DNA from: CAYSYY01 sp964576115 [NCBI: uncultured Gemmatimonadota bacterium]
GTDB lineage: Bacteria > Blakebacterota > Blakebacteria > Blakebacterales
Direction: 5' to 3'
DNA: 51,491 nucleotides
Assembly (NCBI GenBank): GCA_964576115.1
Contig: CAZNUA010000001.1
Span: forward strand, 42,906-94,396
In this document: positions 15,208-24,476 of the stretch, piece by piece
Position numbering within the stretch: position 1 is the stretch's first letter
Layout of the letters: each line of letters begins with the position of its first letter
Notes under the pieces: generated by a model
Seen by the model: only the letters and a program-made list of their open reading frames with translations
The model's database searches: none
Told to the model about the DNA's origin: nothing
Position numbers and translations under genes: made by a program

Positions 15208-17691
15208 ATGGAAAGACCGATCACCGCCGACAGACTCGTCAGCGATCTGCGTCAGGCGGTCCGCACCTTCCGCCGTTATCCCGGGTATGTCGCGATCGCC
15301 GTGCTCAGTCTCGGACTCGGTATTGGAGTCGATACGGCCCTGTTCAGTCTCTACAGCACCTTCGTGCTGCGGGACCTGCCGGTGCGCGAGCCCGAGAGTC
15401 TTCTCGATCTGTATTCGTGCCCTCTCGAGGAGAGTGACGCCTCCGAATTCGGTCCTCTGTCCTATCCCGACCTGCGGGATATTCGCGATCAGAGTCGGGC
15501 GGTCTTCGAAGACCTGGCCATCTATGCCGCCGTGTTCGCCTCGACCGATACCGACGAGGGCTACCAGACCCTTTTCGGCGAGCAGGTCAGCCGGAACTAC
15601 TTCGAGGTGCTGGGAATCGCTCCGGTGCTGGGACAGACCTTCTCGAGCGGGGACCCGGAAACCGCTTCCGGTCCCGACCCGGTCGTGGTACTCAGTTACG
15701 GTTTCTGGCAGAGCCGGTTCGGCGGCGATCCGGCCGTCATCGGGAATACTCTCGTCATCAGCGGTCTCGACTTGCGGATCATCGGGATCGCGCCCGCGGA
15801 GTACCCCGGGATGTTCCGGCTGAACGCCGATTTCTGGTATCCGCTGGAACTCGAAAGGCTCCTGCGTCCGGCGAGCGTTCTGCTCACCTCACGCACCATG
15901 CGCACCCTCTTCGCCAAAGCACGGCTGCAACCGGAGGCAACGTTCACCGAGGCCCGGGCCGCCCTGGACCTCATCGGCTCCCGTCTGGCCGCTGAATACG
16001 TCGAAGCCGATGCGGAGCAGCAGCTGGTGGCCGTACCGTCGCGTGACGTCAGTATCCACCCCTTCATCGACTCGATCGTCAGCGGAACGTTCCTCTTCCT
16101 TATGGGACTGGTGGGTATCGTGTTGCTGATCGCCTGCCTCAACCTGGCCGGCCTGGTGCTCACGCGGGCCGTTTCCCGACAGCGCGAGCTGGGTATCCGC
16201 CTGGCCCTGGGAGCCGGCCGCGGCGAACTCATCCGGACTCTGCTGACCGAGAGCATCCTGCTCTCGCTGCTGGGCGGAGCCGCCGGACTCCTGGTCGCGC
16301 GTCTGCTGCTGCAAGCCCTGACCTCGGTGCAGCCCCCCACCCCGGTGGCCATCAACCTGCCGCTCGGATTCAGGGGCGACGTGCTGCTCTTCGCTCTCTC
16401 GATTTCGGTTCTCACCGGGCTCGTCTTCGGGCTCCTGCCGGCCTTCCGTGTCACACGGCCCGAGCTGGCAGGCGTTCTGCAGGGCGGCCGGACTCCGGGC
16501 CGCAGTTTCACCGGCCGGCTGAGGGGACGGAAGATCCTGATCGTCGCCCAGGTGGCGACTTCGGTCGTTTTGCTCGTCTTTTCGGGTCTGTTTGTGCGCA
16601 GTCTTTCCCGGACCGCTTCGGTCGATCCCGGCTTCGATCTCGAAACCGGAATCATCGCCCTGCTCATGCCCGAGGAGCGCGGCTTCAGTGAACGGGAAAC
16701 CCATGCCTTTTTCACCGAGCTGACCGCCGCCGTCGAGACCCTGCCCGGCATCGAGTCGGCCGCCCTGACCGAGATCTTCCCGCTCGGTCTGGCCGTCAGC
16801 CGCCGCCGGTTCATCCCGTTAAACGATGTCACCGAGGACGACGAGGAGGGCTCCGAGGTCGACTGCTCGGCCGTCAGCGACGGCTACTTCCGGACCATGG
16901 GTATCCCGATCCTGTCCGGCCGCGGCTTCGACGAATCGGACCGCCCGGGCAGCGAACCGGTGGTCGTCATCAACGAGCGCTTTGCCCGCACGGCCTGGCC
17001 CGAGGGTAATGCGGTCGGTCGGAGAATCCGGTCGGGCGGACGCGCTTCCCGCACCTGGACCGTGGCGGGAGTCGCCGCCGACGGCAGTTATCGTTCGCTT
17101 GGCGAAACGCCGCGTCCCTACGTCTATCTGCCCCTGTCCCAGGAGGCGGCCGGAATCGTGAACCTGGTCGTCCGTACGCACACTGCCGGCCGCGACCACA
17201 TCACGGCCGTCCGGGACTGCATCCGGGGCGTCGATCGACGGGTACCGATCACCAACCTCGTCACGGTCCGCCGACAGATGGAACTTGCTCTCTTCCTGCC
17301 CCGCACCCTGGCCGTTCTGCTGGGCTCCCTGGGACTGCTTGCCCTGTTGCTCGCACTGACCGGCCTCTACGGCACGATCTCGTTCGACGCCTCCCGCCGC
17401 CTGCCGGAGATGGGCATCAGGCTGGCCCTGGGAGCCCGCGAGTCCGACATCCTCCGGCTGATCATGCGCGGCAGCCTCGCCCTGGTCGGCCCGGGTACGC
17501 TGTTGGGACTGATCGTGGCCGCCCTGACGACCAGACTTGCCGTCGCCCTGCTCAGCGGTCTCCATCCGGTCGATCCCGTCACCTTCGCGGGCGTACCGGC
17601 TCTCTTTGTCGCCGTCGCGATCATCGCCACTCTGCCCCCCGCCCGGCGGATCTCCCGGATCGATATCGTCGAGGCGATCGGAGTCGAATGA
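15208..17691 (+). CDS. ADOP-type MacB/FtsX permease
   Basis: An 827-residue permease with the duplicated MacB_PCD-FtsX plan of operon 1 but without an ADOP prefix domain. The first helix is YVAIAVLSLGLGIGVDTALF (near 29-48). The first FtsX block carries RQRELGIRLALGAGRGEL and the last one LPEMGIRLALGARESDI near the C terminus. GGGGAGAGCG about 10 bases upstream supports the start, and TATGCT (near 15159) is a possible -10 box. No ATPase is encoded nearby. Position directly after the kinase-regulator pair suggests a bacitracin/Bce-like logic in which a two-component system controls, or senses flux through, the permease. That is inference. Confidence 0.9.
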   Translation: MERPITADRLVSDLRQAVRTFRRYPGYVAIAVLSLGLGIGVDTALFSLYSTFVLRDLPVREPESLLDLYSCPLEESDASEFGPLSYPDLRDIRDQSRAVFEDLAIYAAVFASTDTDEGYQTLFGEQVSRNYFEVLGIAPVLGQTFSSGDPETASGPDPVVVLSYGFWQSRFGGDPAVIGNTLVISGLDLRIIGIAPAEYPGMFRLNADFWYPLELERLLRPASVLLTSRTMRTLFAKARLQPEATFTEARAALDLIGSRLAAEYVEADAEQQLVAVPSRDVSIHPFIDSIVSGTFLFLMGLVGIVLLIACLNLAGLVLTRAVSRQRELGIRLALGAGRGELIRTLLTESILLSLLGGAAGLLVARLLLQALTSVQPPTPVAINLPLGFRGDVLLFALSISVLTGLVFGLLPAFRVTRPELAGVLQGGRTPGRSFTGRLRGRKILIVAQVATSVVLLVFSGLFVRSLSRTASVDPGFDLETGIIALLMPEERGFSERETHAFFTELTAAVETLPGIESAALTEIFPLGLAVSRRRFIPLNDVTEDDEEGSEVDCSAVSDGYFRTMGIPILSGRGFDESDRPGSEPVVVINERFARTAWPEGNAVGRRIRSGGRASRTWTVAGVAADGSYRSLGETPRPYVYLPLSQEAAGIVNLVVRTHTAGRDHITAVRDCIRGVDRRVPITNLVTVRRQMELALFLPRTLAVLLGSLGLLALLLALTGLYGTISFDASRRLPEMGIRLALGARESDILRLIMRGSLALVGPGTLLGLIVAALTTRLAVALLSGLHPVDPVTFAGVPALFVAVAIIATLPPARRISRIDIVEAIGVE

Positions 17692-17717
17692 CACGATCCG
17701 GGGAAAGGACGACTCCC

Positions 17718-18719
17718 ATGATTCGATCGTCACTGATTCTGGTCGCCATCCTGACCTGCCTGCCGGCGGGCCGAACCGCCGGCCAGCACACCGGAGAGGT
17801 CGAGCGCGGCATCGCTCTGTTCGAATCGGGTCGGGAGGCAGAAGCCGAAGAGATTTTCCGCACCCAGCTCGATCGCGATCAGGGGAATCACACAGCCGCC
17901 TTCTATCTCGGCCGGATCCTCTATGACCGGGAGGAGTATGACGAGGCCGCCGACTGGCTCGAAAAAGCGGTCGCCGCCGAGGACGACAACGTGCTCTATC
18001 ACCAGTGGGTGCTCAAGGCGTACGAGCGGCAGGCCCAGAGCGCCGGCCCGATCAAGGCCCTGGGGATACTGAAACGCACGCTGAGCGAACTCGAACGTGT
18101 GCTCGAACTCGATCCCCGGGCACACGATGAGCGACGGACCCTGGCCCAGTTCTATCTGCGGGTACCCGGTCTGCTGGGCGGCGATCGCGATCGGGCGCTG
18201 GAATTGATCGATGAAGCGGCCTCGCTCGACCGTCCCACATGGCACCTGATGCGGGCCGATCTGTTCGACACCGACAAGGAGTATGACCGGGCCGAACAGG
18301 AATACCGGACCCTCATCAGCGAGTATCCCGACGATCCGGGGCACCCTGAATCCCTGGCGTATTTCTACCTCGATCAGGACCAGGACCGGAAGGCCGTCAA
18401 TCTGCTCCTCGAGTCCGCCGCCCGGTTTCCCGACGATCTCTCAACCCGCTACAGCCTCGGACGTGCCTGCGCCCTGACCGGGTTGGCTCTCGACGAGGGC
18501 GAGGCGGCCCTGCAGGCATATCTCGCAAGCGAACCGGGAGCCGATCAGCCCACCTACGCCGACGCCCACTGGCGGTTGGGCCTGATCGAGGAACACCGCG
18601 GTGATACCGACGCCGCGCGCACGGCCTACGAGACGGCCCTGCGCCTGGAACCCGATCACCGCCAGGCCAGACGGGCACTCCGGAAACTGAAAGATGAAGA
18701 GAACGCCGCCGGGTTCTGA
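17718..18719 (+). CDS. Exported TPR-repeat protein
   Basis: 333 residues. A signal peptide (MIRSSLILVAILTCLPAG, cleavage probably before QHTGEV) is followed by TPR-type helical repeats over nearly the whole length: GIALFESGREAEAEEIF, AAFYLGRILYDREEYDEAADWLEKA and a C-terminal AHWRLGLIEEHRGDTDAARTAY. ATG 17718 has GGGGAAAGGA upstream and begins the signal peptide. An ATG at 17688, overlapping the permease stop by four bases, would add ten polar residues in front and is less likely. TPR proteins are scaffolds, so this may assemble with the permease in the periplasm. No catalytic motif is visible. Confidence 0.85.
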   Translation: MIRSSLILVAILTCLPAGRTAGQHTGEVERGIALFESGREAEAEEIFRTQLDRDQGNHTAAFYLGRILYDREEYDEAADWLEKAVAAEDDNVLYHQWVLKAYERQAQSAGPIKALGILKRTLSELERVLELDPRAHDERRTLAQFYLRVPGLLGGDRDRALELIDEAASLDRPTWHLMRADLFDTDKEYDRAEQEYRTLISEYPDDPGHPESLAYFYLDQDQDRKAVNLLLESAARFPDDLSTRYSLGRACALTGLALDEGEAALQAYLASEPGADQPTYADAHWRLGLIEEHRGDTDAARTAYETALRLEPDHRQARRALRKLKDEENAAGF

Positions 18720-18737
18720 ATCGGTGAGGATACCGCG

Positions 18738-20408
18738 CTACCGGCTCGTCGAACCCGGCGTCGGCTGATTATCAGTGGCGGCGGCCCGATCGTACACCAC
18801 CCGGCCGCCGAGGACGGTATAGTCAACCCTGGTACGGAAGAGGCGCCAGGACTGGCCGTCCATGATGTCTTCGGAAAGCACCACCATATCGGCCAGCTTG
18901 CCCACCTCGAGCGAACCCAGGTCGTTCTCGCGGAACATGGCCCAGGCCGAACCCATGGTGTAGTGGTAGATCGCCTCTTCGATGTTCAGGCGCTGTTCCT
19001 CGTACCGGGTGGTGAGCCGGAAGAGGTTGCCCATCGGATTGAGATCCGAGACCGGCCAGTCGGTCCCCCATGCCAGATGAGCGTCGTTGTCGAGCAGGGT
19101 GCGCCACATGTCCACCCGATGGGCCCGCTCGACTCCGAGCCGCTGTTCCCGGTACTCCTGGTCGCCTGTAATATCGGGCTGCATCGAAGCGATCATCCCG
19201 AGTTCGGCAAAGCGGGCGGTGTCCTCCACGAGCATCACCGTGCCGTGCTCGACCCGGTGGCGCAGGCCCTTCACCCCATGGGCCTGCTGGGCACGCTCGA
19301 CCGCGTTCAGAACCCAGTGCACGGCCCGGTCGCCGATGGCGTGCACGCCGACCTGGATCCCGGCCGCGTGGAGGCGGTCAACCAGGGCGTAGAACTCCTC
19401 CTCGCTCATCTGGGCCAGGCCGCGGTTGCCCGGCTCTTCGGCGAAATCCTCGAAGAGAAAGGCAGTCCGCACCCCGATTGTGCCGTCGAGGAAGAGCTTG
19501 AGCATGCCGGTGCGGATCATGTCATCGCCCTGATCGTGCCGTATGCCCCGTTCGATGCACTCGTCCACCTCCCACGACCCGAGCCAGCCGCAGATCCGCA
19601 GGGTGAGTTCGCCTGAATCGGCCATCTCGCGGTAGATGGCGCGTTGTTCGTCGTTCGCGGAGGTGCCGGCACAGGTCACGCCGACCCGGCGGGCGTAGGC
19701 GACCGCCTCCTCGATGAAATCGCGTGTAGTCCAGGGCATCGGCACGCGCAGCAGGCTCGCGGCGGCTTCTTTGAGGATGCCGGTCGGCTCCCCCGTGGCG
19801 GGGTCGAGTACGATCTCGCCGCCGTAGGGCACCTCACTCTCAGCGGTGATCCCGGAGATTTCGAGGGCTTTCGAATTGACCCAGACGGCATGCCCGCCGC
19901 TGCGCTGGATAACCACCGGATTGTCGGGCGAGACCGGATCGAGCAGCTCCCTGGTCGGCCAGCCCAGGCCTTCGAAGAGATCGGTGCTCGGGAAGGAGGC
20001 GGTGGCATACACTGCCTGTCCGGCCTGAATCCGGGCGATCTCTTCGGTCAACCGGGCGCGGATCGTCTCGGCCGTACCGCCCCGCAGGTCGATCTGGTTA
20101 CGGGAATACCCGCCGGAGGGCAGGTGGCAGTGGGCATCGATGAAACCGGGCAGGACCAGGCGACCGCCGGCATCGAGGACGTCGGTCCGGCGGTTGATGT
20201 ACCGCCTGACCTCCCGTTCGGTGCCCACGGCGATGATCCTTCCCCCGGCCACCGCGATCGCTTCGGCCCGAGGATGGGCTTCGTCGACGGTCCAGATGTT
20301 GGCGTTGACGACAGCGAATTCGGCCCGCTGGGGCTGGGCTGAAGCCCCGGCCGGCGGTAGACACGCCAGGGCGCAGAGCGAGAAAAGCAGAAGCCGGTAT
20401 CGACGCAT
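18738..20408 (-). CDS. Secreted amidohydrolase (YtcJ-like, metal-dependent)
   Basis: 556 residues, with a signal peptide (MRRYRLLLFSLCALACLPPAGASAQ). The amidohydrolase fold begins with the beta-sandwich segment VVNANIWTVDEAHPRAEAI. The metal site HxH is in PGFIDAHCHLPSGG (near 85-98). Later ligands are expected in VHAIGDRAVHWVL (near 365) and AWGTDWPVSDLNP (near 455). Members of this YtcJ/amidohydrolase-3 group hydrolyse N-acyl or cyclic amide bonds, and true substrates are rarely known. The start is 3 bases after the stop of the DUF4097 gene, so both are probably on one transcript. The frame is open upstream to 20534, but that part would overlap the preceding gene and precede the signal peptide. 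Confidence 0.88.
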   Translation of the reverse strand: MRRYRLLLFSLCALACLPPAGASAQPQRAEFAVVNANIWTVDEAHPRAEAIAVAGGRIIAVGTEREVRRYINRRTDVLDAGGRLVLPGFIDAHCHLPSGGYSRNQIDLRGGTAETIRARLTEEIARIQAGQAVYATASFPSTDLFEGLGWPTRELLDPVSPDNPVVIQRSGGHAVWVNSKALEISGITAESEVPYGGEIVLDPATGEPTGILKEAAASLLRVPMPWTTRDFIEEAVAYARRVGVTCAGTSANDEQRAIYREMADSGELTLRICGWLGSWEVDECIERGIRHDQGDDMIRTGMLKLFLDGTIGVRTAFLFEDFAEEPGNRGLAQMSEEEFYALVDRLHAAGIQVGVHAIGDRAVHWVLNAVERAQQAHGVKGLRHRVEHGTVMLVEDTARFAELGMIASMQPDITGDQEYREQRLGVERAHRVDMWRTLLDNDAHLAWGTDWPVSDLNPMGNLFRLTTRYEEQRLNIEEAIYHYTMGSAWAMFRENDLGSLEVGKLADMVVLSEDIMDGQSWRLFRTRVDYTVLGGRVVYDRAAATDNQPTPGSTSR

Positions 20409-20410
20409 CC

Positions 20411-21535
20411 CTACCGGCCCCGGCGCAGGTGGACGGTGCCGTTGGTGGTGCGGATCCGGATCAGGTGCTCGCCCCCGCCGGTGGCGAGTCGGCCGAAACG
20501 GATCTTGCGGGGGGTACCCTGAGAGTCGTCCCATTCTTCGCTCTCGCTCATCTCTATGCCGATATCGTCGATGATCCGGGCATCCCGTTCATGGCCGCGG
20601 GTGAAGGCGGCTTCGATCTCGACCCGCATCGAGAGCCCGTCGGGCACCGTCAGCCAGACATCGCCGTAGCCCGTGAGCAGGGTAACACCCCGCTCGCCCT
20701 CGGCCGGATCGCCGACCATCGTCACCCGGATGTCACCGGCACCGGTCGTAGCTTCGACCCGGCCGTCGATCGAGTTGATCCGTATGTCGCCTCCTCCGGT
20801 GTGAGCCTCCGCGTACGAGCCGGCCGAACCGATCCAGATGTCGCCCCCGCCGGTACGCACATCGGCCCCGGCCGGGGCCTCGTCGACATCGATCGAGCCG
20901 CCGGCGTTGCGGATGTAGACGGCATCGGCGGGATAGATCCGGTGCGGAGTCCGGACGTTCACGAAGCGAACCTCACCCCCACCCGAATGGGCCTCGATGT
21001 CACCGGTCACGTTCTCGACCAGGACCGGCCCGCCGCCGGTCCGCACGTATCCGTCCAGTTCGCTGTCGCGCAGGGTGATCCGGCCCCCGGCCGTGCGCAG
21101 TGCGATCCTGCCGTGCAGGTCGCTCAGGGTGAGTTCACCGCCGGCGGTGCGGCCGCGGATATCGCCCTCGATCCCCGCCAGGGTGATGCCTCCGCCGTTG
21201 GTATTGAGATCGAGATTGATCTGCTGCGGCAGTCTGATCTCGACCTCGATGTCGACCTTGCGGACAGGCCGGAGCCTCCGCGAGGAGACAATCAGGGCCT
21301 GCCCCTGCTCCTCGAAGGTGAAATCGAAGGCATCGGGATCGGTGTCATGAAACCGGACCGTGACGGCCGCCAGGTTCCCACTGCCACCACGGATGTCGAT
21401 CTCGCCGGCGCCGCGCAGGTCGACCTCCAGCCGGGTGATACCTTCAACCTCGAACTGCCGCTCGATTGTCTCCTGACCCTGCAGCGGCAGAGCCAGCAGC
21501 AGGAGGGGAAGGATTGCACACAGGTATCGCATCAT
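20411..21535 (-). CDS. Secreted DUF4097-type beta-solenoid (putative adhesin) protein
   Basis: 374 residues, with a signal peptide (MMRYLCAILPLLLLALPLQGQ). The rest consists of repeated beta units of about 20 residues with glycine-rich turns: TAGGELTLSDLHGRIALR, TAGGRITLRDSELDGYVR, TGGGPVLVENVTGDIEAH, SGGGEVRFVNV, TGGGDIWIG and TGAGDIRVTMV. This is the signature of the DUF4097/DUF2807-type right-handed solenoid. The role in most bacteria is unknown; the 'adhesin' label is a database convention. GGAG followed by AAA lies just before ATG 21535, so ATG 21532 is an equally good start. It is followed at once by the amidohydrolase gene and preceded, 62 bases upstream, by a lipoprotein gene. Confidence 0.82.
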   Translation of the reverse strand: MMRYLCAILPLLLLALPLQGQETIERQFEVEGITRLEVDLRGAGEIDIRGGSGNLAAVTVRFHDTDPDAFDFTFEEQGQALIVSSRRLRPVRKVDIEVEIRLPQQINLDLNTNGGGITLAGIEGDIRGRTAGGELTLSDLHGRIALRTAGGRITLRDSELDGYVRTGGGPVLVENVTGDIEAHSGGGEVRFVNVRTPHRIYPADAVYIRNAGGSIDVDEAPAGADVRTGGGDIWIGSAGSYAEAHTGGGDIRINSIDGRVEATTGAGDIRVTMVGDPAEGERGVTLLTGYGDVWLTVPDGLSMRVEIEAAFTRGHERDARIIDDIGIEMSESEEWDDSQGTPRKIRFGRLATGGGEHLIRIRTTNGTVHLRRGR

Positions 21536-21597
21536 TTTCTCCGTTTCCCGTGGACCGGGGCACCCCTGCCGGCCGGGACCTGCTCTTGATCCGGCCC

Positions 21598-22440
21598 TCA
21601 CTTACGCTTGATCGTGATCCGCATCTCCATATCCATGGGGATGTCCATGCCCTGAGCGGAGATGCCGCCGCCCATCTTGATTACACCCTCGGACTCGAGG
21701 AGCATGCCGGTCATGGCGTCGATGATGGCGGTTCCCTCGCTCGATCCGGCCATGGCCAGATCCATGATGGCACCCATCACCTCGCCACCGCCCGACATGG
21801 CATTCTGAGTGGTCGAGGCGATCTTCAAAGCCGGTACCCCCTCGTAGGTCAGCGCTTCGGTGCAGACGTAGGCATCCTGGTTCGAGAAATCGAGCCCGAT
21901 CCCTATGATGTTGAAGGGGTAGGTGTACTCCCGGTTCCATTCCTGCCCGACCTCGAGGGTTCCTTCAACCGGCAGGTACTGGAAGAGAACCTGCAGCGAC
22001 TGCTCGGCAAAAGCATCGGCACCCATGAAATCGACATACGGGTTACCCTCGAAACCGCTGTTCTCGACGATCAATCCCTGCTCGTCGAGAGTGACCGTCC
22101 CTGAGGATCCGATCAGGTCGGTTGCTTCGGGAACCATACCCATGGACATATCGGTCGGTGCATCGGATGTGACATCGACCACGCTTACCTCGAAAGTGCG
22201 CGGACCGGCGGCGGCGACCTCGAAGGTCATCGAGCTGGTCGAGGGCATCGACTGGTCACCCTGGCCGGGGACCGAGATCATCATGGTCTGGTTGGTCACC
22301 ATCTCGTATGTGACAGTTGTGCCGGAAGGCCAGCTGTGGAATGCTGCACGGCTGCCTGCCATCCCGCCGGCGCAGGCTGTGACGAGCAGCAGGGCGGCGG
22401 AGAGCAGTCCCAGAGTACCAAGGCGTGTCTTGCGCTTCAT
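21598..22440 (-). CDS. Predicted lipoprotein of unknown function
   Basis: 280 residues. The N terminus MKRKTRLGTLGLLSAALLLVTACAGG ends in a lipobox (VTAC), so the mature protein is lipid-anchored and exposed to the periplasm or cell surface. The body is beta-rich, with SGTVTLDEQGLIVENSG and EVGQEWNREYTYPFN. It resembles proteins that accumulate a model-like 'efficacy' of a bound substance (DUF6263-like), but I cannot fix a family. It is unusually rich in Met, with several MGMV/MDM stretches near the C terminus. GGGGAGG upstream fits the start. It is the first gene of the minus-strand lipoprotein-DUF4097-amidohydrolase group. Confidence 0.75.
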   Translation of the reverse strand: MKRKTRLGTLGLLSAALLLVTACAGGMAGSRAAFHSWPSGTTVTYEMVTNQTMMISVPGQGDQSMPSTSSMTFEVAAAGPRTFEVSVVDVTSDAPTDMSMGMVPEATDLIGSSGTVTLDEQGLIVENSGFEGNPYVDFMGADAFAEQSLQVLFQYLPVEGTLEVGQEWNREYTYPFNIIGIGLDFSNQDAYVCTEALTYEGVPALKIASTTQNAMSGGGEVMGAIMDLAMAGSSEGTAIIDAMTGMLLESEGVIKMGGGISAQGMDIPMDMEMRITIKRK

Positions 22441-22720
22441 GTCATCCTCCCCATCAGGTCAGAGAACAAACGGCTGACGTCGGTTGAGCTTCTCACAGTA
22501 TATCCGGATCAGCCTGCGCACGCACGCTCCCCGGACGGGCCGCTTCCCGGGCACTTCTCCCGAGAGGACTCGGGCTCTCTCCTCTCGTGAAGAACTGTGA
22601 TATATGAGAAGCTTATGTGTCAGGGTATACGTCGATTCCCCGCCCGGGTTTCACACCGACTGGATTCAAAATGTCGGACGATTCCGGTTGTGACCGAATC
22701 TGCGTAACGGTCGCTGACGT
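22441..22720. other. Intergenic region with a small hairpin
   Basis: No gene is supported in these 280 bases. Reading on the minus strand, GGATATACTG (near 22495-22505) gives a TATACT box about 60 bases before the lipoprotein start, without a clear -35. An 8-bp inverted repeat, CGAGAGGA (22561-22568) and TCCTCTCG (22580-22587), could end transcription of the M20 gene, but no T run follows. A plus-strand frame from 22617 overlaps the M20 gene and looks like a shadow. Confidence 0.4.
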
Positions 22721-24223
22721 TCAGAACCCGGGCGGCGGTCCCGGCGGAACCGGTGGCTCCTGGCCGGGCGGGAGGGGACTGACGTACGGATTATCGGCTG
22801 TCTTACGCTCGAATTCAGCCCGGGCCGCGTCCACGATACCGGGCGAAACCATCAGTTCGACCGCCGCCGCGCCGAGCACCCTGGCCGCCATCAGCATCCC
22901 CTTGTGGCCGATACTCATCCCCGAACAAACCACTATCGGCCAGGAGTGACCGGGTGAGCCGATCGGCCAGCAGGAGGTGTTGATCTTGCCGGTCGGGGTC
23001 AGCCGGCTGACCTCGGCCACGTCGGTCGAACCGCCTCCGGCCGGCTGCTCTTCGGCCGGCATGTCGCGGATATCGGTCGCCAGGCCCACTTCCGGTCGCC
23101 CGAGAGAGTTCTGGATGGCGCGGGCGAAGACCTGTTCCTCTTCGGTCCACTCCACCGGCCCGATCTCGTGCAGGATCTCATCGAGCATCTCTGAGAGCGG
23201 CCGGTTCAGCAGATAGGAGTGCACCCCGGTCGTCAGGGTCACCTGGTGGGTTGTCTCGGTGGCCAGAGCGGCGGCTTCGGCGCATTTGAGGACCCAGGCG
23301 TAGGTCTTCTCGACCCCGTCGCGCTCCATGTCGCGCACGTAGTACCAGACCTTGGCGTACCCCGGCACAACGTTCGGCGCTCCTCCCCCGTCGGCGATGA
23401 CATAGTGGATACGGGTCGTGGTCGGCACGTGCTCGCGCAGCATATTCACGGCGTGGTTCATCAGTTCGACCGCATCGAGTGCGCTGCGGCCGTTCCAGGG
23501 ATCCCCCGCCCCGTGAGCGGTCTGACCGAAGAACTCGACCGTGAAGTTGTTCAGGGCCCGGCTGCTCGAGAACCCGACCGCGTTGCCGCTCCCCGGATGC
23601 CAGTCCAGACAGCAGTCGAGGCCGTCGAAAACGCCGTCCCGGGCCATGTAGACCTTCCCGACCACGGTCTCCTCGGCCGGGCAGCCGAAGAGCCGGATCG
23701 TGCCCTCGAGACCGCGCGCCTCCATGACCTCCTTGGCCGCCACGGCCGCCCCCACACTGCCTGCTCCGAAAATGTTGTGCCCGCACCCGTGCCCCGGTTC
23801 CCCCTCGTTCAGGGGTGTTTTTTCGGTCGCAACCTGGTAGCTCAGGCCAGGCAGGGCGTCGAACTCGGCCAGGATACCGACCACCGGCCGCCCCACTCCC
23901 CATTCGGCCACGAAAGCGGTCGGCATGCCGGCCACTCCCCGTTCGACATGGAAGCCCTGGCCTTCGAGATAAACCGCCAGCTCCTCGGAGGAGCGGTATT
24001 CGGTCAGGGCCGTTTCGGCGTAGTGCCAGATAGCGTCGCCCAGGGCGATCAGTTCCCCGGCGTGCCGGTCGACAGCGTCCCAGGCCTCTTGATGCAATCG
24101 CGTCACCCGCTGAGCCTCGGCGGTAGACGGCATCAGCAGACCGGCCGCCAGTGAGGCCGCAAGGATCAGAAAAAAACCGGCAGGAAAAAAACGCGTGTGC
24201 GGAAGACGGTTGTGCGCTGACAT
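22721..24223 (-). CDS. Secreted M20-family amidohydrolase (AbgB/HipO-like)
   Basis: 500 residues with an N-terminal membrane/signal segment (FFLILAASLAAGLLMPSTAEA). The metal-binding residues of the M20D subgroup are present: the Cys-His pair in GHGCGHNIFGAG (near 150), the Glu pair in CPAEETVVGK (near 182), DWHPGSGNAV (near 207) and a late His in SPGHSW (near 427). A dimerisation domain interrupts the catalytic domain, as usual. Homologues hydrolyse p-aminobenzoyl-glutamate, indole-acetyl or N-acyl amino acids. Export to the periplasm would point to nutrient amides. AAGGAG 8 bases upstream supports the start. The C-terminal tail is Pro-rich (PPGQEPPVPPGPPPGF), possibly a surface-attachment or disordered tail. 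Confidence 0.88.
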   Translation of the reverse strand: MSAHNRLPHTRFFPAGFFLILAASLAAGLLMPSTAEAQRVTRLHQEAWDAVDRHAGELIALGDAIWHYAETALTEYRSSEELAVYLEGQGFHVERGVAGMPTAFVAEWGVGRPVVGILAEFDALPGLSYQVATEKTPLNEGEPGHGCGHNIFGAGSVGAAVAAKEVMEARGLEGTIRLFGCPAEETVVGKVYMARDGVFDGLDCCLDWHPGSGNAVGFSSSRALNNFTVEFFGQTAHGAGDPWNGRSALDAVELMNHAVNMLREHVPTTTRIHYVIADGGGAPNVVPGYAKVWYYVRDMERDGVEKTYAWVLKCAEAAALATETTHQVTLTTGVHSYLLNRPLSEMLDEILHEIGPVEWTEEEQVFARAIQNSLGRPEVGLATDIRDMPAEEQPAGGGSTDVAEVSRLTPTGKINTSCWPIGSPGHSWPIVVCSGMSIGHKGMLMAARVLGAAAVELMVSPGIVDAARAEFERKTADNPYVSPLPPGQEPPVPPGPPPGF

Positions 24224-24462
24224 GAGGTGCGCTCCTTGGATGTCATTGGATCCACAGGGAATCGGTGCCCGGCTCGGCTCCGGACCGGCCGACGGCTTCC
24301 CCCACCCCGCACAGTAGCAGGAGACCGGAAAGCGTGCCAGTGCCGACTAGGCATAGCGGCGGCTATGGCGAGGAGGCACAACGCCGCCGGTCGGGATGCG
24401 GGGTCGCTTGAATGCGACATTCGTTGCGTGACAGGACACTAGGTCAGATCCGGGGACCGGCC

Positions 24463-24468
24463 TATATT
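24463..24468 (+). promoter_or_regulatory. Candidate -10 box of the hyp operon
   Basis: TATATT lies 8 bases before ATG of hypA, and no Shine-Dalgarno sequence is visible in the intervening GAACCGTC. Transcription would begin at or next to the start codon, suggesting a leaderless message. The rest of the 250-base gap to the divergent M20 gene shows only a 5-bp hairpin (GTCGC/GCGAC, 24403-24418). Confidence 0.4.
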
Positions 24469-24476
24469 GAACCGTC

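Noticed and set aside
22617-22949. 110-codon plus-strand frame
   Set aside because: Mostly antisense to the 3' end of the M20 gene; Gly/Pro-rich shadow with no start signal.
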